DNA of 64,000 nt from Gelidibacter mesophilus DSM 14095. Lineage in GTDB: Bacteria; Bacteroidota; Bacteroidia; Flavobacteriales; Flavobacteriaceae. Under the pieces are notes generated by a model. That model was not told the DNA's origin. It did not search any database and saw only the letters and a list, made by a program, of their open reading frames with translations. The position numbers and the translations under genes are program-made. This document shows, piece after piece, positions 35,411 through 43,313 of the stretch. Where the stretch lies: assembly GCF_000423005.1 (NCBI RefSeq), contig NZ_AUHD01000004.1, positions 62,001 through 126,000 of the forward strand, written 5' to 3'. Positions within the stretch are counted from its first letter, which is position 1; every line of letters starts with the position of its first letter.

Positions 35411-36328
35411 ATGAAATATTACAATCATATAATAGGTTTAAGCATAGTGGCCACTACCCTATTTTCCTGTAGCGATTCCAACGGAAAAGCAGACGGTTAC
35501 GGCAATTTCGAGGCCACAGAAATAACCGTTTCAGCTGAAAACAACGGAAAACTGATGCAGTTTGAGGTTTCTGAAGGTGATCAGCTTATGAAAGACAAAT
35601 TCATAGGTTATATCGACACCATTCCATTAGCCCTAAAACGCGAGCAATTAGAGGTTTCAAAAGCAGTCATCAGTTCAAAATCCAAAGGTGTATTATCCCA
35701 AATTAACGTGTTGAATGCCCAGTTAAAAACAGCCAACACCAATAGAGAGCGAACAGAAAACCTGATAAAGGATAATGCAGGAACCCAAAAACAACTGGAC
35801 GATGTTCAGGGCCAAATTGACGTTATCAAAAATCAAATTCGCAGTGTGGAAATCCAAAATGCCCCTGTGGTCAATGAACTAAAAAGCATTGATGTTCAAT
35901 TAAAACAAATTGACGACCAGATTCAAAAAAGTAAAATTATCAATCCCATAAACGGAACTGTTTTGACTAAATATTCAGAACCGAATGAAATCACTTCTTT
36001 TGGAAGGCCACTTTATAAAATTGCCGATTTAAGCACCATGCAATTACGTGTTTACATCAGCGAAACTCAATTGGCCAACATTAAAATAGGACAAGAAGTG
36101 ACGGTCAAAATTGATGACGCAGATACGATGAGATCTTACGAATGTAAAATTAGCTGGATCGCCTCGGAAGCGGAATTCACACCAAAAATCATCCAAACCA
36201 AAGAAGAACGTGTGGCCTTGGTATATGCTGTAAAGGTAGACGTCGTTAACGACGGAAGCTTAAAAATAGGAATGCCCGCTGAACTATGGATCCTATCCCC
36301 AACTCTTTCCAAAGAGACAAATAATTAA
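35411..36328 (+). CDS. HlyD-family periplasmic adaptor lipoprotein
   Basis: The protein is 305 aa with a lipoprotein signal (IIGLSIVATTLFSCSDSNG). The lipoyl/barrel-sandwich halves flank a coiled coil (residues about 75-170): EATEITVSAENNGKLMQFEV at the start, then INPINGTVLTKYSEPNEITS and PLYKIADLSTMQLRVYIS. This is the YbhG-type adaptor that links ABC-2 exporters to TolC. Neighbouring genes on both sides complete the system. Confidence 0.9.
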   Translation: MKYYNHIIGLSIVATTLFSCSDSNGKADGYGNFEATEITVSAENNGKLMQFEVSEGDQLMKDKFIGYIDTIPLALKREQLEVSKAVISSKSKGVLSQINVLNAQLKTANTNRERTENLIKDNAGTQKQLDDVQGQIDVIKNQIRSVEIQNAPVVNELKSIDVQLKQIDDQIQKSKIINPINGTVLTKYSEPNEITSFGRPLYKIADLSTMQLRVYISETQLANIKIGQEVTVKIDDADTMRSYECKISWIASEAEFTPKIIQTKEERVALVYAVKVDVVNDGSLKIGMPAELWILSPTLSKETNN

Positions 36329-36351
36329 TATAAATTTTAATAATCAATTCA

Positions 36352-36380
36352 AATAATAATAATAATAATAATAATAATAA
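36352..36380 (+). repeat. Trinucleotide microsatellite (AAT)9-10
   Basis: An uninterrupted run of AAT, 29 bp long, ends 18 bp ahead of the ATG at 36399. Triplet slippage changes spacing by 3 bp without affecting coding, and could tune translation or a local promoter of the lipoprotein and exporter ATPases that follow. Confidence 0.85.
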
Positions 36381-36398
36381 CCACTAAAATCAAAAACA

Positions 36399-36893
36399 AT
36401 GAAACATTTAATTTTTACCATCAGTCTATTAGTATTAGTAAGCTGTAAAGACAACAAAGAGCAAGAACCCATTACGCATTCAGAAGAAGTTGAAAATAGG
36501 GATGATCACTTAAACGAACATCACGTTGAAGCTGCTGCAAATGTGTATGATAATTCTTGGACAGAAGAGATAGAAATGGACAATGGCGAGAAATGGCAGT
36601 CCGATCTCCCGACCAATGAAGGCGTTAAAAAATTGCAACATACCATAAACACTCAAACAACAAGTACCTTGGCTGAATATCATAAATTGGCTGACTTACT
36701 TAATGAAGATAAAAATTATGTCATAAAAAATTGTACGATGCAAGGTCCTGCACATGACAATTTACATGTTTGGTTGCACCCATTGATCGAAAAAATTGCC
36801 GCGCTTACACAAACTGAAACTGTTGAAGACGCTTCAAAGCTCAAAAGCACGATTGATGAAAACATCAACGCCTATTACGATTATTTTAAATAA
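36399..36893 (+). CDS. Lipoprotein of unknown function within the exporter operon
   Basis: The protein is 164 aa with a lipoprotein signal (MKHLIFTISLLVLVSCKDN). An acidic, His-rich linker (DDHLNEHHVEAA) follows. The rest is predicted helical, with NCTMQGPAHDNLHVWLHPL in the middle, giving the feel of a four-helix bundle that could bind metal through Met, His and Cys. It lies between the adaptor and the first ATPase; its stop abuts the next start. I do not recognise the family. Confidence 0.65.
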   Translation: MKHLIFTISLLVLVSCKDNKEQEPITHSEEVENRDDHLNEHHVEAAANVYDNSWTEEIEMDNGEKWQSDLPTNEGVKKLQHTINTQTTSTLAEYHKLADLLNEDKNYVIKNCTMQGPAHDNLHVWLHPLIEKIAALTQTETVEDASKLKSTIDENINAYYDYFK

Positions 36894-37796
36894 ATGGGTA
36901 TTTCAATTTCTAACATATCAAAATCCTATAAAAACGTAAAAGCCCTACAAAACATTTCATTTGACGTCAAACCAAATGAACTGTTTGGGCTGATAGGTCC
37001 TGATGGCGCTGGTAAAACAACGCTGTTCAGGATTTTAACAACGCTTTTATTTCCAGACCAAGGCACAGCCACTGTTGCCGGTTTTGATGTGGTTGGAGAT
37101 TATAAAGAGATTCGGAAGAATGTTGGGTATATGCCTGGTAGATTCTCGCTCTATCAAGATTTAACGGTTGAGGAGAATTTGAACTTCTTCGCTACTATTT
37201 TTGGAACGACCATAGATGAAAACTACGATTTGATAAAGGATATTTATGTACAAATTGAGCCTTTTAAAGATCGCCGTGCCGGAAAATTATCGGGGGGAAT
37301 GAAGCAGAAACTCGCATTGAGCTGTGCATTGATCCACAAACCCAAAGTTTTGTTTTTGGACGAGCCTACCACAGGCGTGGATCCCGTTTCACGAAAAGAA
37401 TTTTGGGAAATGCTAAAACGTTTGCAACAAAAAGGGATCACCATTTTGGTTTCCACCCCTTATATGGATGAAGCCGCTCTTTGTGATAGAGTGGCTTTGA
37501 TTCAAGATGGGAAAATTTTGCAGATTGACACTCCAAAGGCTATTGTAAAACACTATCCGAAACCCATTTACAACGTTCGTTCAAATAATATGTACCAGCT
37601 GATCAGAAGTTTAAAAGACTATGAGTTTAACCATAGCATCTATCCTTTTGGCGAGTTTGTCCATTATACCGATAGTAGAACCGATTTTAATCCGAAGGAA
37701 TTGCAGAAATATTTAGAAGCTCAGAACCTATCCGATATAGAAATTGAACAAACTGAAGCGACGATTGAGGACACCTTTATGGAGTTGGCAAAATAA
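36894..37796 (+). CDS. ABC exporter ATP-binding protein
   Basis: The protein is 300 aa. Walker A is GPDGAGKTTLF (around 36-46), the signature is KLSGGMKQKLAL, Walker B is VLFLDEPTTGVDP, and the switch region is ILVSTPYMDEA. A C-terminal extension of about 80 aa follows, as in drug-type ABC-2 ATPases. The signature Gly and catalytic Glu are intact. With the second ATPase at 37858 it matches the two halves of YbhF, which is a single fused protein in E. coli. Confidence 0.93.
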   Translation: MGISISNISKSYKNVKALQNISFDVKPNELFGLIGPDGAGKTTLFRILTTLLFPDQGTATVAGFDVVGDYKEIRKNVGYMPGRFSLYQDLTVEENLNFFATIFGTTIDENYDLIKDIYVQIEPFKDRRAGKLSGGMKQKLALSCALIHKPKVLFLDEPTTGVDPVSRKEFWEMLKRLQQKGITILVSTPYMDEAALCDRVALIQDGKILQIDTPKAIVKHYPKPIYNVRSNNMYQLIRSLKDYEFNHSIYPFGEFVHYTDSRTDFNPKELQKYLEAQNLSDIEIEQTEATIEDTFMELAK

Positions 37797-37857
37797 CCTA
37801 TGAGGCTTCCACCTGTCCGCCGAAGAAGGAAAACCTTGTAGGTATAATAAAACGCAT

Positions 37858-38580
37858 ATGAACAAAGTCATACAAGTAGAAGGATTGACCAAAATGTTTG
37901 GTGATTTTACAGCTGTAGATGCCATCACATTTGATGTTAAAAAAGGTGAGATTTTTGGCTTTTTGGGTGCCAACGGTGCAGGAAAAACTACAGCCATAAA
38001 AATGCTGATCGGTATTTCCAATCCGACGTCTGGAAATGCCACCGTAGCAGGATTTGATGTCTTGACCAATCCCAACGATATCAAGAAAAACATTGGCTAT
38101 ATGAGCCAAAGATTTGCATTGTATGACGATTTAACAGTTAAGGAAAATATTACCTTTTTTGGTGGGATATATGGTTTATCGCGAAAAAGAATTAAAGAAA
38201 AATCAGAAGCATTAATTAAAGAATTAGGACTTGAAAAGGTTGCCAGCCAATTAGTAGGATCGCTACCATTGGGTTGGAAACAGAAACTATCGTTTTCAGT
38301 AGCGTTGATTCACGATCCAAAAATCGTGTTTTTAGATGAACCCACAGGAGGCGTTGACCCCATTACAAGACGCCAATTTTGGGAAATGATCTATAAAGCC
38401 GCCAATCAGGGCACCACTGTTTTTGTGACCACACATTATATGGACGAAGCAGAATATTGCGATCGGGTATCCATTATGGTGAATGGAAAAATTGAAGCTA
38501 TGGACACACCGAAAAAACTTAAGGAGCAGTTTCAGGCGGATAGTATGAATGATGTGTTTTTGAAGTTGGCGCGCGGGTGA
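37858..38580 (+). CDS. ABC exporter ATP-binding protein
   Basis: The protein is 240 aa. Walker A is GANGAGKTTAIK, Walker B is IVFLDEPTGGVDP, and the His switch is FVTTHYMDEAEYC. The signature is unusual: SLPLGWKQKLSF in place of LSGGxxQ, so this site may be degenerate, a common feature of asymmetric ABC pairs. The first ATPase has the canonical signature, so the heterodimer would have one normal site. The 61-bp gap before it has no gene. Confidence 0.92.
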   Translation: MNKVIQVEGLTKMFGDFTAVDAITFDVKKGEIFGFLGANGAGKTTAIKMLIGISNPTSGNATVAGFDVLTNPNDIKKNIGYMSQRFALYDDLTVKENITFFGGIYGLSRKRIKEKSEALIKELGLEKVASQLVGSLPLGWKQKLSFSVALIHDPKIVFLDEPTGGVDPITRRQFWEMIYKAANQGTTVFVTTHYMDEAEYCDRVSIMVNGKIEAMDTPKKLKEQFQADSMNDVFLKLARG

Positions 38581-38609
38581 AATGAGTTTTCAGTCGCGGT
38601 CGCGGTTTA

Positions 38610-38715
38610 CAGTTTAAAAACTCTGTGCAGCTCTGTGATTTCTCTGTGACGCTCTGTGACGCTCTGTGTAACAATTAAAATTATTAACTAAATAGAGATC
38701 CCTGCCTTCGCAGGG
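38610..38715 (+). repeat. CTCTGTGA repeats and a REP-like hairpin
   Basis: About five CTCTGTG(A) units lie between about 38619 and 38670. At 38700-38715 CCCTGC-CTTC-GCAGGG is a perfect 6-bp hairpin. The same kind of hairpin, TTCCTGC-TTTC-GCGGGAA, stands ahead of the second permease (39970-39987), so it is a repeated element. Confidence 0.6.
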
Positions 38716-38721
38716 AGTGAC

Positions 38722-39828
38722 ATGAAAAGATTCATAGGTTTTATAAAAAAGGAATTCTACCATATTTTCAGGGATAGGCGCTCATTGTTTATTCTCTTCG
38801 GAATGCCCATTGCGCAAATTCTACTGTTTGGATTTGCCATTACCAATGAAATAAATAATGTGGATATCGCTATTTTAGACCATTCAAAAGATAACACCAC
38901 AGAAGAAATCATTAATAAGATTGCGGCATCAAAGTATTTCAGTATCAAACAAATGATCACTCGTGAAGCGGATATTGCTTCAGTTTTCCAAAAAGGACAG
39001 GTGAAAGCTGTTTTAAACTTCGAAAAAGACTTCGGCAGAAACCTCGTCAAAGACCACAAAGCTACCATTCAAATTATTACGGATGCCACAGATCCAAATA
39101 CTGCCAATACGATTACCAATTACGTAAATGCCATCCTTCAGCAGTATCAAAAGGAACTGAACAAGGATATTACTATTGCCTATCAAATAATGCCCCAAAC
39201 CCGTATGGTTTATAATCCAGAACTAAAAAGTGTGTACATGTTCGTTCCTGGAGTGATGACCATCATTTTGATGCTGGTTTCGGCAATGATGACTTCCATT
39301 TCAATTACAAGAGAAAAAGAATTGGGTACTATGGAAATCCTCTTAGTATCTCCATTAAAACCGTTTCAGGTAATTATAGGAAAAGTAATCCCTTATATAT
39401 TTCTGTCTATAATAAATGCAGTAGTTATCGTGATGTTGAGCATTTTCATCTTTAACATGCCAGTACAAGGAAGTCTGTTTTTATTAGGTCTGGAAAGTGT
39501 ATTATTCATCATCACCTCATTAGCATTAGGCATTTTAATTTCAACTATTTCGGCAACCCAACAAACTGCGATGATGATTTCATTGATGGGATTGATGCTG
39601 CCAGTGATCTTGTTATCTGGATTTATCTTCCCTATTTCGAGCATGCCAATGCTGCTCCAAATCATCAGCAATATCATTCCTGCCAAATGGTTTATCATTA
39701 TTTTAAAAGCCATTATGCTCAAAGGTGTAGGAATGCAATTTATTTGGAAAGAAACCTTGATTTTATTGGGAATGACCGTGTTTTTTATCGCATTGAGTGT
39801 TAAGAAGTATAAGATTAGGTTGGAGTAG
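38722..39828 (+). CDS. ABC-2 type exporter permease
   Basis: The protein is 368 aa with the YbhS/YbhR layout: one N-terminal membrane helix (FGMPIAQILLFGFAI), a large periplasmic domain, and five C-terminal helices with REKELGTMEILLVSPLKPFQ and SGFIFPISSMPMLLQ. It pairs with the second permease at 39992 and the two ATPases. The ATG follows 6 bp after the REP-like hairpin. Confidence 0.92.
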   Translation: MKRFIGFIKKEFYHIFRDRRSLFILFGMPIAQILLFGFAITNEINNVDIAILDHSKDNTTEEIINKIAASKYFSIKQMITREADIASVFQKGQVKAVLNFEKDFGRNLVKDHKATIQIITDATDPNTANTITNYVNAILQQYQKELNKDITIAYQIMPQTRMVYNPELKSVYMFVPGVMTIILMLVSAMMTSISITREKELGTMEILLVSPLKPFQVIIGKVIPYIFLSIINAVVIVMLSIFIFNMPVQGSLFLLGLESVLFIITSLALGILISTISATQQTAMMISLMGLMLPVILLSGFIFPISSMPMLLQIISNIIPAKWFIIILKAIMLKGVGMQFIWKETLILLGMTVFFIALSVKKYKIRLE

Positions 39829-39835
39829 ATTGGTG

Positions 39836-39882
39836 GGTAGATGGTAGACGGTAGACGGTAGACGGTAGACGGTAGACGGTAC
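39836..39882 (+). repeat. Heptanucleotide tandem repeat GGTAGAC
   Basis: GGTAGAT followed by five exact GGTAGAC units and a partial unit starts 8 bp past the permease stop. It is a clean microsatellite in a non-coding gap and will vary in length between strains. Confidence 0.85.
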
Positions 39883-39969
39883 TTTAAGTAAAAATAAAAG
39901 AAACAAACGTCCTGCAAGGTTTTAAAAACCTTTGAAGCATATTTATAATGAATTAATAATTAAAAGAGA

Positions 39970-39987
39970 TTCCTGCTTTCGCGGGAA
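39970..39987 (+). repeat. REP-like hairpin
   Basis: TTCCTGC-TTTC-GCGGGAA forms a 7-bp stem with one G-U pair and a 4-nt loop, directly upstream of the permease ATG at 39992. It is nearly the same element as that at 38700-38715. It explains the spurious 20-codon upstream extension of the frame. Confidence 0.65.
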
Positions 39988-39991
39988 TGTT

Positions 39992-41113
39992 ATGAAAACA
40001 ATACTTTACATCATAATAAAAGAGTTCAAGCAAATCTTTAGAAATAAAGGCATGCTTCCTATTATTTTTGTCCTACCCCTGCTCCAACTGGTTATTCTTT
40101 CCAATGCCGCTACTTTTGAGGTTAAGAATATCAAATTCGCTTATATTGATAATGATAAGTCGTCAACATCAAGAGCATTGATAGAAAAATTTAATGCCTC
40201 AACGTATTTTGATCTATTGACGGATTTTCCATCAGAAGCGATTGCTAGTTCAGCAATGTTAAAGGGAGAAATTGATGTCGTTTTAGAAATTCCAAGATAT
40301 TTTGAACGCAATCTTCAAAAAGAAAAACACGGAACTTTAGGAGTTACCATTAATGCGATTGACGGTGCAGCCGCGGGTGTTGAAAATGTCTATATCACAC
40401 AAATCATACAGAACTACAACAAGAATATCAGAACAGATTTGGCACAAATTTCGGATGCTCAAATTCAACCAATAACCATTGAAACCATTCCCCTATTTTG
40501 GTACAATGAAACCTTAAACTACAAAACGTTTATGGTGCCTGGCATCTTCGTTTTGTTAGTGACAATGATCACCCTTTTCCTTTCAGGGATGAATATTGTC
40601 CGAGAAAAGGAAATTGGTACCTTGGAGCAGATTAATGTGACGCCCATAAAGAAAAGCCAATTCATCATCGGGAAACTCTTTCCTTTTTGGGTCATTGGAA
40701 TGGGCCTGCTAACCGTTGGATTACTATTGGCAAGATTGATTTTTAACGTTCCCATGGTAGGCAGTTTGGCGCTCATGTATTTCTACACGTCCATTTATAT
40801 TTTAGTGGTGTTGGGAATTGGGTTATTCATTTCAAATTTCACAGACACCCAACAACAAGCCATGTTTATTGCATGGTTCTTTATGGTGATATTTATCTTA
40901 ATGAGCGGATTGTTTACGCCCATAGAAAGTATGCCAAAATGGGCACAAATCATTACCGAGTTCAATCCCATAAAATACTATGTTGAAGTCATGCGGATGG
41001 TCATGCTGAAAGGCTCGGGGTTTATGGATATTCTTCCTCAACTCATTAAGACTCTCGTTTATGCTATTGTTATGAATGTTTTAGCGGTTTGGAGTTATAA
41101 AAAAACGAATTGA
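39992..41113 (+). CDS. ABC-2 type exporter permease
   Basis: Starting at ATG 39992 (MKTILYIIIKEFKQIFRNKG) the protein is 373 aa. An earlier ATG at 39932 reads through the REP-like hairpin and is rejected. It shares the layout of the gene at 38722, including REKEIGTLEQINVTPIKKSQ and SGLFTPIESMPKWAQ. It completes a TetR-TolC-HlyD-lipoprotein-ATPase-ATPase-permease-permease operon, equivalent to YbhGFSR plus a dedicated outer-membrane channel. Confidence 0.9.
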   Translation: MKTILYIIIKEFKQIFRNKGMLPIIFVLPLLQLVILSNAATFEVKNIKFAYIDNDKSSTSRALIEKFNASTYFDLLTDFPSEAIASSAMLKGEIDVVLEIPRYFERNLQKEKHGTLGVTINAIDGAAAGVENVYITQIIQNYNKNIRTDLAQISDAQIQPITIETIPLFWYNETLNYKTFMVPGIFVLLVTMITLFLSGMNIVREKEIGTLEQINVTPIKKSQFIIGKLFPFWVIGMGLLTVGLLLARLIFNVPMVGSLALMYFYTSIYILVVLGIGLFISNFTDTQQQAMFIAWFFMVIFILMSGLFTPIESMPKWAQIITEFNPIKYYVEVMRMVMLKGSGFMDILPQLIKTLVYAIVMNVLAVWSYKKTN

Positions 41114-41148
41114 TGTCTGTGTCGCCGTTTAATTTAAAATCAAAATAT

Positions 41149-41197
41149 CATTACAACCTATTCAAAAACAGCATACGCTGGTAGATTAGTTGTAATG
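41149..41197. repeat. Long nested inverted repeat after the exporter operon
   Basis: CATTACAAC (41149-41157) pairs perfectly with GTTGTAATG (41189-41197). Inside, CAGC-ATAC-GCTG forms a second hairpin. It starts 36 bp past the last permease stop. There is no T-run, so it could be a rho-dependent end, an mRNA-stabilising stem, or an insertion footprint. Confidence 0.55.
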
Positions 41198-41301
41198 CAT
41201 CACGCTTTAAAATTAACCATTCAAATGTCATAAAATCAGACTTTAAATTGGCAGATTTTGTATAACCCTCAGAAATGTGAACCTGTTATATTTTAATGCT
41301 T

Positions 41302-41345
41302 ATGATAAATATCATAGATCTCCAAAACCTAATTATATAATTTCA
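41302..41345 (+). promoter_or_regulatory. Type A CRP/FNR-like site upstream of lipoprotein/patatin genes
   Basis: ATGATAAATATCAT (41302-41315, centre 41308.5) is a perfect 14-bp palindrome. At the standard distance of 36.5 bp the promoter element is TAATTTCA (41338-41345), two bases off TAnnTTTG. The gene at 41430 is 84 bp further on. The promoter element is weak but the palindrome is the best of its type in the window. Confidence 0.55.
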
Positions 41346-41429
41346 CATGGGTAGAACCAAATATCCAAACTTGCGAATAATCGAAGTTTTTAGAAAACAG
41401 ATCCATCACAAAAAACTACCTCACATCCA

Positions 41430-42296
41430 ATGAAAAATATATGCCTCGTATTGCTGACGCTTTTGTTTTTAAATTGTAAAAATGATCCGCGTCAGGAAAG
41501 TGAAAATGAAATTGATATACATGAGTTAATGGAATCACAGTCTAAAGATTCGGTTAAATTAGGAGATCAGGATCTTAAGTCTCAAGAAAAGTCACTAGCC
41601 ATAGAATTTAAACAAAACGAGCTGATGGAGAAAAAGGATCAAAGATCAGCATTTCAAGAATTGATTATTGATAACAGCTATGTTTTAAATAAAGCAGACT
41701 TTACAATCAATTTTAAGTACCCATTATTGAACGAGTCTCTCAATACCAAAAACAAAAATTTTAATGACTTTATCAATATGTATTACGTCAATGTATCAAA
41801 AACTATTTCTGAAATAAAGGAAAGCAAATTGTTATGCGATAGTATAGCCGCCTCAAAATTTAGGGAAGATCGATTTATAGATTATAAAATCTATATCGTG
41901 AATGACCAGCTTGTAAGTGTGCTTTTTTACAAGGAGAATTTTTATTCAGGTGCCATGCATCCCAGCTATTCTTTTGATGGCTTCAATTTTGATTTAAACA
42001 AAGGTGTTTTCTTAACTTATGAGGACATTTTTGTTCAAGGTACGGAAGATGAATTATTGGACATCATTAATGAAAACATACGAAAAGGAGATTTCTATTA
42101 TGAATGTTGGGAAATATCCTCATCCGATTTTTTTATGGCTAAAAACAACTTCGTTTTGAATGAAACTTACATCGCTTTTTATTTTGATGATTGTGTGATG
42201 TGTCCCTCCTACACTGGCACTTACTCTATAGAACTGCCATTGGTAGATTTACTCTCTGTTTTGAGAAAATCGAATTCAAATCCTCTCGTTTTTTAA
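41430..42296 (+). CDS. DUF3298 (RsiV-like) lipoprotein
   Basis: The protein is 288 aa with a lipoprotein signal (MKNICLVLLTLLFLNCKND). A Lys/Gln-rich linker leads into a DUF4163/DUF3298-type domain: KADFTINFKYPLLN, then FYSGAMHPSYSFDGFNFDLN and LTYEDIF, ending with YIAFYFDDCVMCPSYTGTYS. The family is named after anti-sigma factor RsiV, which binds lysozyme; most members are uncharacterised surface lipoproteins. A type A promoter lies upstream. Confidence 0.8.
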   Translation: MKNICLVLLTLLFLNCKNDPRQESENEIDIHELMESQSKDSVKLGDQDLKSQEKSLAIEFKQNELMEKKDQRSAFQELIIDNSYVLNKADFTINFKYPLLNESLNTKNKNFNDFINMYYVNVSKTISEIKESKLLCDSIAASKFREDRFIDYKIYIVNDQLVSVLFYKENFYSGAMHPSYSFDGFNFDLNKGVFLTYEDIFVQGTEDELLDIINENIRKGDFYYECWEISSSDFFMAKNNFVLNETYIAFYFDDCVMCPSYTGTYSIELPLVDLLSVLRKSNSNPLVF

Positions 42297-42417
42297 ATAA
42301 GGTCTATAATAAAAGTAAAATATCTTTATTGTTCTCAAAGATTAGCCATAAATTATGTCCTATATTCTCAATTATTGAATATAATGATGCATCAGTTGTA
42401 ATTCAAATAAGAAATAA

Positions 42418-43200
42418 ATGAACATTGGTTTGGTATTATCTGGAGGTGGCATGCGAGGTGCGGCTCATATAGGTGTTATAAAGGCCTTGGAAGAACACGG
42501 CGTTTCACCAACCCATATTGCTGGTTCAAGTGCGGGTACCATCGTTGGCGCCCTTTACGCCTATGGCCATTCATGGGAAGCTATTATAGCATTTTTTAAG
42601 AATGTGCAGTTTATGAGCTTAATGAAGTTTGCACTCAACAAACCTGGTTTTATTGATGCAGAAAAATTTTATACTGATTTCAATGGGTATTTAAAAGACG
42701 ATGATTTTTCATTTTTGAAAAAGAAACTTTTTATAACCGCCACCAATATTTTGAATGGGAAACCCAAAATTTTTGATAAAGGTGAATTGATTAAACCAGT
42801 GTTGGCTTCGGCTGCCTTCCCTGGATTATTTGCTCCGGTAAAGATTAAAAGTTCCTATTATATTGATGGAGGCGTTCTCAATAATTTTCCGGTGAATGCC
42901 CTAAAAAATAAATGTGATGTTATTATTGGCGTTTACGTAGATGGTTTTGATGCCCTTACCATAAAAGACCTAAAACATTCACATCACGTGGTTGAACGAG
43001 CCTTTAAGCTAAAATCTGTTAAAGAAGACCTAGCCAAATTCTCCGACTGTGACTTGGTAATATATCCAACAGAGTTGAACAAATTCGCTACTTTTGATAA
43101 GAAAAACATTGATGAAATTTTTGAAATTGGCTATAAGGCGACCAATAAAATTTTTGCCACCGAAGATTTTAAAAGACTAGAGATTTCTCTTAAGCAGTGA
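42418..43200 (+). CDS. Patatin-like phospholipase
   Basis: The protein is 260 aa, cytoplasmic. It has the oxyanion loop GGGMRGAAHIG (residues 9-19), nucleophile Ser38 in GSSAG, and the catalytic Asp150 in DGGVLNNFPV. These are all the parts of an active patatin lipid acyl hydrolase (RssA/YchK-like). It follows the DUF3298 lipoprotein gene after 121 bp, which may be spanned by the same transcript. Confidence 0.92.
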   Translation: MNIGLVLSGGGMRGAAHIGVIKALEEHGVSPTHIAGSSAGTIVGALYAYGHSWEAIIAFFKNVQFMSLMKFALNKPGFIDAEKFYTDFNGYLKDDDFSFLKKKLFITATNILNGKPKIFDKGELIKPVLASAAFPGLFAPVKIKSSYYIDGGVLNNFPVNALKNKCDVIIGVYVDGFDALTIKDLKHSHHVVERAFKLKSVKEDLAKFSDCDLVIYPTELNKFATFDKKNIDEIFEIGYKATNKIFATEDFKRLEISLKQ

Positions 43201-43266
43201 TAATTTTTAACCTGACCCGCTAAAAATAACAAAGGTCATATCAACATCGCTCAAACCTTGAGAATC

Positions 43267-43289
43267 ACCTTCAGAAATAGGAAGGTTTT
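43267..43289 (+). terminator. Probable terminator between convergent genes
   Basis: ACCTTC-AGAAATAG-GAAGGT is a 6-bp stem followed by TTT, in the 113-bp gap after the patatin stop and before the stop of the minus-strand glucokinase gene. The T-run is short, so strength is uncertain. Confidence 0.5.
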
Positions 43290-43313
43290 GCTCTTAAGAA
43301 TTTAAGACAAGTT

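Noticed and set aside
39393-39917. 174-codon minus-strand ORF over the first permease end
   Set aside because: It is antisense to a solid membrane protein and its N-terminus is the translation of the GGTAGAC heptamer array.
42391-42402. TGATGCATCA near the patatin start
   Set aside because: It is palindromic but with spacing 4 between TGA and TCA, not the type A spacing of 6.
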